From positions 168,639,348 through 168,703,347 of the forward strand of contig OW386289.2 in NCBI GenBank assembly GCA_936432065.2: a DNA stretch of 64,000 nucleotides. The letters are read 5' to 3'. The stretch is from Rutpela maculata. Taxonomy: Eukaryota; Arthropoda; Insecta; Coleoptera; Cerambycidae. The notes beneath the pieces were generated by a model, which did no database searches, was not told where the DNA came from, and saw only the letters and a program-made list of their open reading frames with translations. Shown one piece after another: positions 45,032 through 56,234 of the stretch. Position 1 is the stretch's first letter; the number at the start of each line of letters is the position of its first letter. The translations under genes were made by a program, and so were the position numbers.

Positions 45032-46812
45032 CACAGCCCCACAAAAAAAAAATCAGACCAGCGAACCAGACCTATGTATCCCTATGTATTTTCGGTCGCT
45101 GAATCCGAATCCGAGATCAAAAAAAAATCGTACACCCCCAAAATCATTAGCTAAAGCCAAAAAACATCCCTAGAATGAGGTAAAAAGAAGATTAAGCTAC
45201 GAGAATAGTTATTACATCTTAATCAATCGAATTATACAAATTAAGGTCAAACATACAATAGATATGTAACCTACCCCAGGGGAGGGACGAAAAATACCTC
45301 CCATATATAAAAAAAATCGATCCAAAATAGCAATTACTGCTGAAAAAGCTCGAAATGTCTAAATTTTCTTAAAGTGATAAGAAACTGCATGAGGTCGACG
45401 TAATATTCATAAATTGCTCCTATAGGGTTGAGAATTTAAAGGACACGAGAAAAACAATAAAAACATTAAATCCAACAGGATTTCTACGGATTTTACATCA
45501 AGCAGACCAAAACTGCAGAAAATGAAAGCCGTACTAATTTTTTTTGGTATATTACACCTATCGCAGGCACAATCCGGGGACACACTGTATATTCGCGGAT
45601 GCTATGATTGGCTGAAATTGCGTAGTACTCTAAAATAAAACTAGAAACTTACGTACCATCAACGTCCTACAGTGTCAACCCTCAGAGAGTGTGAAAACTA
45701 CCCTCATTCAAGATTCAACTTGAAAAAAGCTGCAGTGACCCTAGTAAAAGCTCGAAACTCCGGAGGTTTGTAAAGGTGAGAAGAGTCTGCAGTACTTTTG
45801 GCTCAATTATTGAAAACTACCCCAACAGCACTGCCAAAAATCACCCCTCATCTTAAATGACACAGAAAAAAACATTGACCTGAAAATATTTCCATTTTTA
45901 TGAATGTTATGATTGGTTAAAACTGCATAGTACTCAGAGTTAGATTTAGAAAGTCACGTAGCACTGTTGTTATTCAATTCCACTCCCCTAGGAGGTGAAA
46001 ACTACCCCCTGTGTAAGAAACAACTATAAGAAGTTACAGTGACTTCTGAAAAAACACGAAACGTTTGCGTTTTGTGGGGGTGAGAATGAACCCCCCCCCC
46101 CCCCCCTACAAAACATAATTATCTCTTTTTATATCTTTTTACTTTAGTTTCGAATGATCGTCTTACAGACCGCCGTTTATGTTTTTCACTCGTTTCTCTT
46201 ATAAGAGACCAACAGTAGTCTGCCATCATGTATTGTTCCACCTTCCTTGATACCTTTTTCCATTTCGGCTATATCCTGGTGAAAGCGTTCACCCTGCTCT
46301 TCGCTATAGTCACCTAAATTTTCTGGAAAAAAATCAAGATGGGATTTTGTGTTTTTTCTTGTTTTTCTCGTGTCCTTTAACTTGGGGGGTGGTTGTTCTC
46401 AAACCTATAGGGGCAGTTTATGAAGATTAAGTCGGATCTGATGTAGTTTCTTAACGCTTTAACAAAACTTAGACATTTCGAGCTTTTTCCGCAGTCACTG
46501 CTGTTTTGGATCAATTTTTTTATATATGGGAGGTAGTTTTCGCCCCTCCCTTGGGGTGTGTTTCATATCTATTGTATGTACGCTGCTGTTTAACTTTAAT
46601 TTGTATAATTCGATTGATTAGGATGTAACTATTCTCGTAGTTTAATCTTCTTTTTACCCCATTCCAGGGGTGTTTTTTGGCTCTAGCTAATGATTTTGGG
46701 GGTGTACAATTTTTCTTTGACCTCGGATTCGGATTCGGCGACCGAAAATACATGGGGATACATGGGTCTGGTTAGCTGGTCTGAAAATCTTTTTTTTTTT
46801 TTTGGGGTTTTG
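45032..46812. mobile_element. Long-TIR element, 1781 bp, with coding relic
   Basis: The inverted ends are about 440-460 bp each (45,032-45,475 and 46,355-46,812), starting CACAGCCCC and ending GGGGTTTTG. They share GTATTTTCGGTCG, CCGAATCCGA, CTCGAAATGTCTAA and GGACACGAGAAAAACAA. The interior has a drifted tandem repeat of about 300 bp (TGCTATGATTGGCTG at 45,600; TGTTATGATTGGTTA at 45,906), a 17-C run and a minus-strand coding relic. ATG begins the right flank and lies just before the left end, so the target duplication is short or unclear. It inserted into 5S SINE copy B. Confidence 0.85.
46150..46350 (-). pseudogene. Relic of a widespread uncharacterised arthropod protein
   Basis: On the minus strand SHLDFFPENLGDYSEEQGER continues as FHQDIAEMEK. 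After a one-base shift RYQGRW follows, and after another shift MMADYCWSLIRETSEKHKRR. I recall the order HxDFFPxNLG, GERFHQDI, RYQGxW, MxADYCW from a very common uncharacterised arthropod protein family that behaves as multicopy. It lies partly in the interior and partly at the edge of the right TIR of the 45,032 element, either captured by it or the remnant of its own gene. Two frameshifts make it inactive. Function unknown. Confidence 0.7.
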
Positions 46813-47176
46813 ATGTTATTCAAGTAAAAGATCCCTACTCTTCTTACGAGAAGAGGTTCGGCAAAATTTCCAGGTTGGGAGCTCGTCTTCTGGCGTCGGT
46901 GTTAGGCTCTGGTAGCGGAAATAGGCCGACGTTAAATAAATAGAAGAAAAAAAATATACATCAATAGATTGGAAATTAACATTCTTGACTTTCTCTCGAT
47001 AGGTCAACAGTCTTCGAGAAAAATAAAAAGCATATAGTTTTGATGGTGGTTTTGACGTAGTTTCTGAAGGAGTTTACTTGGGCCTTTATCCTAGTATTGT
47101 TTTTAGTTCGTCAAAAAATACCGTTTAACTGAAGACCTTTTAACACGAATTGTAACTCACACCATACAGATCATAC

Positions 47177-47590
47177 TGTGATGTGTTGCAACCCCTAGAA
47201 TGAATTCAATTAATTCAGATGTATTTGCACCTACTCGAGAAAGAACCTACCAGTAGTAGTTCTAGAGTGATGACATCTGGAATTATCTAGAGAATGGTGG
47301 CGTCATCACAGAACAATCGAGATCTGTCATTTTTAGGTATAAAAGACCAGTAGTTCAGAAAGTACAAAAAGTTATGAAGTTTCGAAAAGTGAGGTTAAGA
47401 ATACAAAGTGAAAACAAAGTGATAAACATTGTTATTTTTAGTCAGTAAAGTTCATTTAAGTAAATAATCAGTATTGTGAAGTAACCAGTAAATTATTAAA
47501 TAAAGTGTGTTAGTGGACAATCTCTTGTTATAATTTTTAGAACCCACGGAATTTGCGAGGGTGGTTTCCTAGGGGTGGAAACATGTTACA
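47177..47590 (+). mobile_element. Solo LTR, probably Ty3/gypsy-type
   Basis: It starts TGTGATGTG and ends GTTACA, with ATAC directly outside both ends (47,173-47,176 and 47,591-47,594), a 4-bp duplication as made by many Ty3/gypsy elements. A TATAAAAG promoter lies at 47,338-47,345 and AATAAA at about 47,499, in correct order for U3-R-U5. No internal gag-pol sequence or partner LTR is present in the window, so recombination between LTRs has probably removed the rest. The assignment to gypsy rests only on duplication length. Confidence 0.75.
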
Positions 47591-47594
47591 ATAC

Positions 47595-48816
47595 TTACTA
47601 ATACTTTCGCAACCTATTGAGATAGAGAAAGCCAGGAGATAAGTTCATTTCTTGTTCAAAAACGTCCTATAAATAGTCGTACTGGATCAATGTACACGAT
47701 GAAGTGACTCCAGAGAATTCAGGTTGAAACGTTTTGTATTTAAAAAGGAATTTTCATATTTTAAACTTCCGGTGCACTAGTTTCCGTGCTCCATATTGAT
47801 TTATAAATGCAGAAAGTAAACAAATCTAATTCTGACGTTGTTACCCAAATATAATTTGTCCCAGCAGTGAAACACAAATAGAATCTCCATAAAAGTCATT
47901 TTCAAACCATTTCCGTATAACTTCAGTACCGGATACATTTAATATAGCTCTATTAAAGATAATTGCTATTAACAAACGTTTTTCTATTATAATTCTGGCT
48001 CGACGTTTCCAACTTAATTGGTGTATTATTTTTTATTTGAGATGAACGTGCTTATAAAAACTGTGTTCTATTTTGACATAGACCATTAAGTTTCCGTAAC
48101 TGTTCCTAATGCGTTTAAAAATAGCTATCAAAAAACAGTTTTGAGCGATAGCGGGACTGCACGACGCTGCATCTCATAAATTTCCTTAGATGTTTATTGA
48201 TGGAGTCGAATTATTTAAGCTCGATTTAACTCACGAAAAATAGGAAACGTTCACATGAGATTGGTAATGGCGCTATGAGATTTTTCAAGATATTCAAGAA
48301 ACATTGTGGGAAAACGCAAAATAACTGTTTCCTGGTGATTTAATGATTTAATATTTAAGAGGTTAGTCTGCAGTCAAGTACGAAGTAGCTCTTTGAAAAT
48401 GAACATTGACAACATTGAGTAATAATTACACCAAATGTTCCAATCATGCGGGGCAATAACATGAATTAAAATAGGTGTAAATATTACACTCTTGTCAGAA
48501 TATTCCATTTTTTTCACCTGTAATGTTCATAAAGCTTGAATTATACCCAAATTTTTTTTTGTAAATTTTTGTGATGAAAATTATTCCAAGTCGAAGGTGA
48601 AGAAAGACTTTATTTTATCATTTATTTTTTAACCCAAAACTCAATTCACTAAAAGTGGTGGAATGTTATTTTTTTTACATAATTTGGAATTTAGAATTTG
48701 TAATTTTAGGATAAAGAATTTCCAACGACATTAACACAAAATTATAAATTGCAATGACTTTAATATAAATATCTGATTAAAAGAAAATACGTTCGAATTC
48801 ATTATTTGTTCATTTT
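47595..48816. other. Gene-free stretch
   Basis: I see no supported ORF or repeat pair. Around 48,060-48,340 the text is less AT-rich and could be unique DNA. Confidence 0.35.
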
Positions 48817-49471
48817 ATTTCCACATCCAGTACTTGTAGTAACGATAAAAAAATTTTAAATTTTTATTGTTCAAATAGCTTAGAATGTCATGAAACGTCG
48901 AGATTTTAAGTTTGAGCGAAAAAAATTTTCTGTCTGTCTGTCGGTCTGTCTGTAACTTTTTTCGTGCGCATGTTTACTCTGGAACCGTTTAAGATATTGA
49001 CTTGAAGTAGTAGTACACGTATGTTCTTTAACGAGATCTGGAACTAGATTATATTTTCATCTTGTAACGTCGAAGATTTGGGGGATAAATTTGGGGTAAA
49101 TACGTAAATCAAGCAGGTAAGAATCTATAAAATTGGTATTTAGTATATACAAGAGAAGCTAAGGTCTCAACAAAATTTTTGGCATTACCACCCCCACCCC
49201 ATTATTAAAGAGGATGAAAAAAATTGTAATTTAGTGTGTGTACAAGAACCAGAAACCTCAAAATATATTTTTATTTCATCCACTCTCACTACCACCCTCC
49301 TATCACCACCCCACTACCGATGTGGGGTATCGTTTTATGGGTTTTTGGGATAGACGATTTCAAATATTATATTATTAATGTTCCATAAACAATTATTTCT
49401 ACATACAAAATCGTTGTGAGTGACTTGGATAGAAAATCTGGATGTGGAAGTAGTGATTCCTTGGGCAGCGG
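48817..49471 (-). mobile_element. HINE-like element, copy 8
   Basis: It starts ATTTCCACATCCAG with a damaged hairpin (TACTTGTAG) and ends GGATGTGGAAGTAGTGATTC followed by CTTGGGCAGCGG. The core has several small deletions, including in the CCCCCAC tract. Confidence 0.9.
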
Positions 49472-50688
49472 TTTTACCCCGATATTAGATAACACGGTTA
49501 ACTGGGCGACGGTGATTTTTTTAAATTTTTTGAAGGCGGATTTTTAAAAAATATATATTTTTCATACTTTTTAGTGACCTCTTTGTTTTTTCACAGTAAA
49601 AGAAAATATTCGTCACTTTTAATTTTTAGTCTTCAACTTCGCGTCAAGTTCGTTATAGTTAAATCCCATTTATATTTATATTAGAAAGTGTATTACTTTA
49701 TCACATCTTTAAAAAACGTTAATTAATCTGATACTACATAAATTAAAGAAATACTTTTGTATTTACCTGGCTAGCTCCCAATCACCCACCGAGATTTCTC
49801 CGCATTTTCACGTTTCAGAGTACGTACAATACGAAAATTAAAGCCATTTAATTTCGTCAGTCGGTCTGGCGTCTGTCCGTTGGCGCTACAAAACTACTTG
49901 ACGGAGAAGGGTAATATTTGTTAGGTAGAACTGCGATGATACAGTTCCGTTGAAAATTATATAAAAAATAAAATTAAGAAAAAAAATATGACGGAAAACA
50001 GTAATATTTGGCATGTAGTTTACACAACCAATTATCAAGGAAGAAATATATGAAAAAATATACAGGGTGCTCACCCTAAAAAAAAATTAAAATGTGTCGC
50101 AGCGCGATAATAATAGCATGCAGTTAACACAATTGTCAAAGAAGAAAATTATGGAAAAAATATATACCGGGTGATTTACCATGATATGCGGAAAATAAAA
50201 TGGTGTATTAGTCTTCAGTGTGGGAAAGCCCATGCAAAATTTTAGAGTGATCCGAGGTAATTTAGTATATTAAAACGCGTCGGAACTTGCGAAGATACGC
50301 TACTTTGTTGTATATAGGTCAGTGCATAATGCAATGAACTATGCACCACCTGGAACGGATCTTTCCTTCAAATAGAAGTTAAGGCCAACACTCGATCGTG
50401 ACTGATATCTGTCTCTTTCTATTTTATTACGAACTTCAACGATCGGGTCCGTTACAGGTACGTAGTATAAGAGTTTACTGACATAGGTTAGTGTGTTTAT
50501 TGTCTTCCTGAGTTCTAGTTGAAGCGTACCGTTAAATTTCAAATTGTATTCGTAGATCAATACCGTTCAATATGCCATTCTGCGCTTAGAACAGTGCATT
50601 GAATGTAATGCATTCGAACATTTTTTTTGACTTTCATTACTGTTCTGTTTTGTGCTGTGCTGAGTTCTACACAAATTATTTTAATTTT
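49472..50688. repeat. Gap with a drifted tandem duplication
   Basis: Two units of about 118 bp (about 49,980-50,075 and 50,105-50,175) share TAATA..TGGCATG(T/C)AG, AATTATCAAGGAAGAAA and ATATACAGGGTG or ATATACCGGGTG. The ACCGGGTGA ending resembles the tips of the 37,351 palindrome, suggesting related elements. The minus-strand ORF at 50,339-50,560 has no known motif. Confidence 0.5.
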
Positions 50689-51368
50689 ACTTCCACAACC
50701 AGTGGAAGTATAGTAACGACAAAAAAATTTTTTAAAATTTTTATTGTTCAAATAGGCTTAGAATGTCATGAAACGTCGAGATTTTAAATTTGAGTGAAAA
50801 AAAATTTCTGTCTGTCGGTCTGTCGGTCTGTCTGTCTGTAACTTTTTTTGTGCGCACGTTTACTCTGAAACCGTTTGAGATATTGACTTGAAATTTGGTA
50901 CACATATGTACTTTAACGAGATCTAGAACTATCGAAGGGTTGGGGGGTAAATTGGGGTAAATTTGGGGTAAATAGGTAATAAATCAAGCGGGTAAGAGTC
51001 CCTAAAATTGGTATTTAGTATATCCAAGAGAAGCCAAGGTCTCAAAAAAAAATTGGCATTAGCCACCCCCATTACCACCCCCACCCCATTATTAAAGGGG
51101 ATGAAAAAAAATTGTGATTTAGTGTGTGTACAAGAACCAGAAACTTCAAAATATTTTTTTACTTACTCCACCCCACTACCACCCCCTAGCACCACCCCCA
51201 CCCCACTACCGATGTGAGGTATCGTTTTATGGGTTTTTGGGGTAAAGGATTTCAAATATTATATTATTAAAGTTGCATAAACACTTATTTCCACATACAA
51301 ATTTTTTTCGTTGTGAGGGACTTGGATAGAAAATCTGGATGTGGAAGTAGTGATTTCTTGGGCAGCGG
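50689..51368 (-). mobile_element. HINE-like element, copy 9 (full length)
   Basis: It starts ACTTCCACAACCAGTGGAAG and ends GGATGTGGAAGTAGTGATTT followed by CTTGGGCAGCGG. The (GTCT/GTCG)n tract lies at 50,809-50,836. It is followed after 11 bases by copy 10 in the same orientation. Confidence 0.95.
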
Positions 51369-51379
51369 TTTTTGCTATT

Positions 51380-52001
51380 ACTTCAACATCCAGTTCAAAT
51401 AGGCTTAGAATGTCACAAAACGTCGAGATTTTAAGTTTGAGCAAAAAAAATTTTCTGTCTGTCGGCCTGTCTGTAACTTTTTTGTGCGCACGTTTACTCT
51501 GGAACCGTTTGAGGTATTGACTTGAAATTTGGTACACATATGTACTTTAACGAGATCTAGAACTAGATTATATTTTCATCTTGTTCCGTCGAAAGGTTGG
51601 GGGGGTAAATCGGGGTAAATTTGGGGAAAATAGGTAAATCAAACAGATAAGAGTCCATAAAATTGGTATTTAGTATATACAAGAGAAGCTAAGGTCTCAA
51701 AAAAAAATTTGGCATTACCAACCCCCACCCCATTATTAAAGGGGATGAAAAAAAATGTGATTTAGTGTGTGTACAAGATCCAAAAACCTCAAAATGTTTT
51801 TTACTTCATCCACCCCCACTACCCCTATGACCAACCCCACCCCGCTACCGATGTGGGGTATAATTTTATGGGTTTTTGGGGTGGAGGATTTCAAATATTA
51901 TATTATTAGAGTTCCATAAATAATTATTTCCACATACAAAATTTTTTCGTTGTGAGTTACTTGGATAAAAAATCTAGATGTGGTGATTCCTTAGGCAGCG
52001 G
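51380..52001 (-). mobile_element. HINE-like element, copy 10, nearly tandem to copy 9
   Basis: It starts ACTTCAACATCCAG but then jumps directly to TTCAAATAGGCTTAG, so the hairpin arm and about 40 bp are missing. It ends TCTAGATGTGGTGATTCC followed by TTAGGCAGCGG. Substitutions spread along its length show it is not a recent tandem copy of copy 9. Confidence 0.9.
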
Positions 52002-53734
52002 TTTTTTTGTAATGTGATTAAATCCAAAAAGCCACTTCTAACCCCGACAGCTTTGCTGTCAGTTCCAAGTCTGATAAAGGGTGAGGGAGAGAAATATGGT
52101 TAAAGCCATAGGCTACAAAAAAATAAGGTAATTTTTTTGGTCGTATTTTTTTAATTTTCCATTTTTTTTGCAAACCCTACGGCCCTACGAGCCTCGAATT
52201 GCAAACTGTATTCTCGACCAAAAAAAATGCACTTACGACCCTTGGTACATAAATAACTATTATTGGCAAATCGGAAGAAAAAAGTTTTTGAGAGAAAACT
52301 GCAGTGCCTTCAAAAAGGATTCGCTAAAAATTATAAAATAAAATTTAATCCAGTTTAAAATACGTTTGAATTCGTCATTTTTTTACCCTTTCTAGTTTCT
52401 AGTAGCATTTTTATTTAGCTTCTGCAGAATAATATTCGTCGTTTTGACTTTTTAAGCTTTAACGTCAGGCTCGTCATCACAGAATTTTGAAATCACGAGG
52501 TATCAAATTTCATATAAATCTGTTAAAATATTGCAATTTTCGCATATTAGATTCGCCATTTTGAATTCTTAACTTTTGAACAACAGATTCGTTGTCAACT
52601 ACTCCTGAAGTACCTAACAACCAATTTTGGTGCAATTCTGACGAAATTTGATTTTTTTATCACAAAATTAAAATTTTATTACTGGCACTTCGCCAAATTC
52701 TCGACTAAAAAAATGTTTGATAAAATTATTATGGGACCGCCACGCCGAGCTATACTTTGCAATTTTAAAAAGATAAGGCTTAAGCCAATCCAGAGTAACG
52801 ATTGAACTTAAAAAGAAACTCCTTTTTAAAATGTTATGAAGTGGGTTAAAAATACTGTGTAGGTATCTGGCATTCTTTAACTTGTTCACACTGTACAAAA
52901 TTTAATAAAACACTGTACATGGGTTAGGTGATTCTCGCTTTTTAACCTTGCAACATGCATTATATTACCGATCATTTCTATTTGTTTATCGTGCAAAATT
53001 TTGCTAAGTATCACTTATAATTTTTTACTAAACAAAATGAATCATTAACTGAATAGTTTATTACCACCCTTATTGTTTTGCCCATTGTTTCCTATTTGAC
53101 ATCAGACCTCCGCACACAAGCGTCTAGTTGATTTGCGTCTGAAACCCAGCAAACATTATAAGCTGGAATATTAAGATCCGCTACCGGATTATTATAAATT
53201 TAACGCGACGTGTTTGGTGAATAGTTGGCCCGTAATCGCCGGTCTGGGGCAGCATTGTTGGTATTCCAGACTTGCCTAGAGGCGGTCATGTCATAATTGA
53301 AATATTTGGTGAACCTCCGTCATCTCTAATAGTCCCAGGTTCAAGCCGCAGATTATTGTCTATACACTGTATTTGTAAGCGGAATTATTAGCAATAACGC
53401 CAGTTTCGCTTCCATTGTGGCCGTAATAAATACATTGTTTCGGTGTATTGAGGGCTCGGCATTCAGGGGACAGAAGCTGTCAATTTTCCAATAATTTTGA
53501 AACTTGCTTGTATAGAGGATATTTCTTGTCCAGGGGATGTATAACTATAGTGGAGTGTACTTGGATTTTGACTAGATAACCGATGCGTTGTAAAATTTCA
53601 TGTAAAACAAATTCACCCAAATATGGCAGCCGGCTAAACTTTTGTGGTGGGGGAAGGTTTTTGCAAATATCTTGAAAACTGTTAAAGTTGAAAAATCGGT
53701 TGCGCATGTTAAAGTGGACGTAAAACAATAACTT
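52002..53734. other. Gene-free stretch
   Basis: 52,010-52,930 is AT-rich without features. 53,040-53,470 has balanced composition and no partner in the window, possibly unique DNA. 53,540-53,700 (GTGGAGTGTACTTGGATTTT) resembles 12,232-12,260 weakly, so it may be part of a dispersed repeat linked to the coding relic that follows. Confidence 0.35.
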
Positions 53735-53960
53735 GCAGCTGAAAAAAATATGGTTTGAAATGTACAGGTATTTGTGTAGCTTATCGCAAAGAAACTTGTA
53801 ACGTTGAACTTAAAAACATTGACGACGTAAAAACACTGATGACGATGACGATGTAAATATAGATATAGATGGTGAGGTAAATTCAGACGAACCAGATGAA
53901 AACGAAGATTTAGATTTAGAAACTAATAAAAGAATGAGGTTGGATGAAAACAATTCGTAA
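53735..53960 (+). pseudogene. C-terminal coding relic: cysteine cluster and acidic tail
   Basis: The frame reads KKYGLKCTGICVAYRKETCN then VELKNIDDVK. After a one-base shift it continues TDDDDDVNIDIDGEVNSDEP, EDLDLETNKRMRLDENNS and a stop at about 53,957. An acidic tail with a short basic KRMR patch suggests a nuclear protein. AATAAA follows at about 54,034. The cysteine pattern followed by an acidic end recalls the same broad transposon-type family as the minus-strand relic at 39,483-40,010. The upstream part is missing or unrecognisable, and at least one frameshift is present. Confidence 0.5.
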
Positions 53961-54199
53961 GTTAAGCTTATGAATGCGATATATATGTAATCGATTTATT
54001 TGATTAATGCAATTTTTAAAAATTTTATGTGAAATAAAAACTATTGGAAGCATTATACTCTTCGTGGATTTACTGAGCTTTTTATATAATTGTTACACAT
54101 TCTATAGGATACTCTTCGCACTTTTCTTGTAAATAATGTTAGTTTTTGGACATTCTAGATTTTGTGATACCAAATTTATTGTGAAAAAAACTATATGAA

Positions 54200-54358
54200 A
54201 AAAAAACAACCACCCTGTCAGGGATTCGTACACAAGACCTTTGGATTGCAAGGCAAAACAACAACAAAAAGAATTTATTAGCAATTGGGTGTACATATAA
54301 TGTGTCTCGTCGGAACCTGGCCCTGAGCCAGCCAGACAACCAGGGTGTGCAGCGCCGG
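54200..54358 (-). repeat. Retroposon end with a tRNA-like patch
   Basis: On the minus strand GGCGCTGCACACCCTGG, TCAGGGCCAGGTTCCGACG and AATAAATTC with a TTG-rich tail resemble 63,840-64,000. Adjoining it, CCTTGCAATCCAAAGG and GTACGAATCCC look like an anticodon arm and B box of a decayed tRNA or tRNA-type SINE. It is not a folded functional tRNA gene. Confidence 0.4.
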
Positions 54359-54823
54359 AAAAAAAATAATAGAGAATAACATTTCGCAAGATTTCTATGT
54401 ACCTACAAGTGGCAAAAATTAAGAATTTTTCTTTTATTTAGATGATTAATAACTTTTTTATTTAATGATTGATTTTTTTCAAAAAGAATGAGGTTCTTCC
54501 TCAAGCTAACGCTAACTTACTTTCCAGATTTCAATACAATCGGACTTTTCTTTCTTAAGTTATCGTGCTTACAAGAAACGTGACGGATGGACGGACGGAC
54601 GGAAGGACAGACGGACATTTTGAAAGTTGTTCAGAATTCGTTCACTAACACAATGATATGAAAATTTTTTGTCTGCGAGCGATATTTACGGATTTAGAAA
54701 TGTACCGATCAAATGCAATACTCTTCGTTTTCGTATTTGCGAAGAATATAATAACTATTCTTAAATAATTGTGTATATAATTACAACTGCCTTCACATTT
54801 TAAAAATATAAAACAAAACTAAG
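54359..54823. other. Gap with a GGAC-type short repeat
   Basis: A GACGGATGGACGGACGGACG run at about 54,581-54,612 is a tetranucleotide microsatellite. Nothing else is recognisable. Confidence 0.5.
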
Positions 54824-54825
54824 TA

Positions 54826-55189
54826 TAGTAGGGCCCACATTTATAACAGCGATATAAAAAAGCTCGCAAAAAACCTAAAGGATACCGACCATGTATCAAT
54901 TTCAGTCTATTTACATAAAAGGCCATAAAAGTGTTTGGCTTCTTTTATTATCATCACAAAAAAATGGTCAAATATTTGCTAACAACAATGTAGGGCACTC
55001 CCACTGAATATAATTGGTTGAAATATTCTCTACCGGAATTATGATAGGTGGGAATAAACTAAGTGGACAACGTGGACTAGCGATAGTCAACGTGGAGCGG
55101 CGGGCGGTACATTAATCAAAGGTGGGTCGGTACCCTTTACGTTTTTTGCGAGCTTTTTTATATCGCTGTAATACCGATGGGCCAAACTA
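54826..55189. mobile_element. Tc1/mariner-like MITE, 364 bp
   Basis: Arms of about 75 bp start TAGTAGGGCCCACATTTATA and end ...GGGCCAAACTA, sharing ACAGCGATATAAAAAAGCTC. TA flanks both sides (54,824-54,825; 55,190-55,191). The TA duplication suggests Tc1/mariner mobilisation. No coding capacity. Confidence 0.75.
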
Positions 55190-55257
55190 TAGCTAATATT
55201 TTGTCTGAATTATTATGCCTGAACCCATTTTATGACCGCCCAATCCGCGCACTGTTA

Positions 55258-55410
55258 AGGGGTCTACACACGATCCAGCGGTAGGGACCCGACATTGTCG
55301 GTACGCTTTGAAGATAATTGGAATTCCAGCGGACCAGTTCACTTTTACGAATGAGTTCAAAGTATGCCGACATGGCTGGCTACCTGCCGCTGGATCGTGC
55401 GTAGACCCCC
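55258..55410. mobile_element. Harbinger-like MITE, 153 bp
   Basis: Arms of about 54 bp start AGGGGTCTACACACGATCCA and end GGATCGTGCGTAGACCCCC. TTA flanks both sides (55,255-55,257; 55,411-55,413). The TTA duplication and G-rich tips fit PIF/Harbinger, as for the unrelated MITE at 27,327. ORFs on both strands across it are incidental. Confidence 0.8.
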
Positions 55411-55413
55411 TTA

Positions 55414-56009
55414 CGCTCGCGTACACTACTTTTTCATTTTTTTCGAAAACCAATTATAAAAAAGTAATGTTTTTTAAAGCTAAAAAAATAGCACTTCAAA
55501 ATGGTAGACACAATTTTTCAACACGATATTCCATTCAAAAGATATTTATTTAACTTTAATTGGAATTTTTTATACAAAAAATCTTTTTTTTTTCAATTCT
55601 CACCACTTTTTTTGAATAATGACCATATGGAAAATATATGTAAAGAATATAATTTTTCTTCTCATAGCAAAATCTGACAAAGTGAAGTACGATAATAACC
55701 ATTTTTCGAAAAAAATTGAATCTATCGAATAATAATGCAAAAGTCAATCTGAAATTTTTATCAGATATTCCCTCCTATATAACACTTACTTTAGTAATAT
55801 TTCAAAAATGTTTCTAAAATTGTGCTGAAATTATTTTTTTTTTAATTTCCGTTTTTTCGAATTTACTCCTGACCTAATAAAGCTATCTTAACGTTCGGGG
55901 GCTCATTTTTTAATACCTATAACTTTCCCATCTGAACTTTCCTCTCAGATTATTAGCCTTCTATTGAAACGCGAAAAAACGATTTTTCAACTTATGAGTC
56001 ATCCGATTT
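55414..56009. other. AT-rich gap
   Basis: I see no gene or repeat pair. Confidence 0.45.
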
Positions 56010-56234
56010 CGTCATGCTTTCTGGTCTACTTCTATACACTTAATTCTTCAAATGTACCAATAGAAAATAGTCAATGGGTGTAAGATCAGGTCCTAGTACT
56101 GGCCATCCAAATCTGTGACTCCAAATCCGTTCAATAAAATTTGCTTGCAAACACCGTCCTGCTCTGTCCTGTTGCCAAATTATTCGTGGGAGGTCGATAA
56201 GAGGACAATTTCTTAAGTTTCTTAATAGATGCAT
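56010..56234 (-). pseudogene. Mariner-like transposase fragment
   Basis: The minus-strand frame of 64 codons contains LPRIIWQQDRAGRC, IERIWSHRFGWP and GPDLTPIDYFLLVHLKN. These align with xxxFQHDGAPPH, WIGRxxxxxWP and SPDLTPLDFFLWGxLKN of insect mariner-like transposases. The first conserved histidine-aspartate has become QQD and the glycine-alanine-proline triplet is changed. The N-terminus is absent. A dead fragment, similar in kind to 23,770-24,165 but covering the part missing there. Confidence 0.8.

Larger units (their letters stand above)
44785..46937 (+). repeat. 5S-rRNA-derived SINE, copy B (split)
   Basis: The 5S-like head (AGCGCGGTTAGTATTTGGAT followed by GGGTGAAATCC) occupies 44,785-44,900 and the body runs to 45,031. 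The sequence then jumps to 46,813, where CAAGTAAAAGATCCCTACTC to GGCCGACGTTAAATA completes it. The intact copy at 10,484-10,852 shows that the 1.78 kb between is an insertion. Confidence 0.85.
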
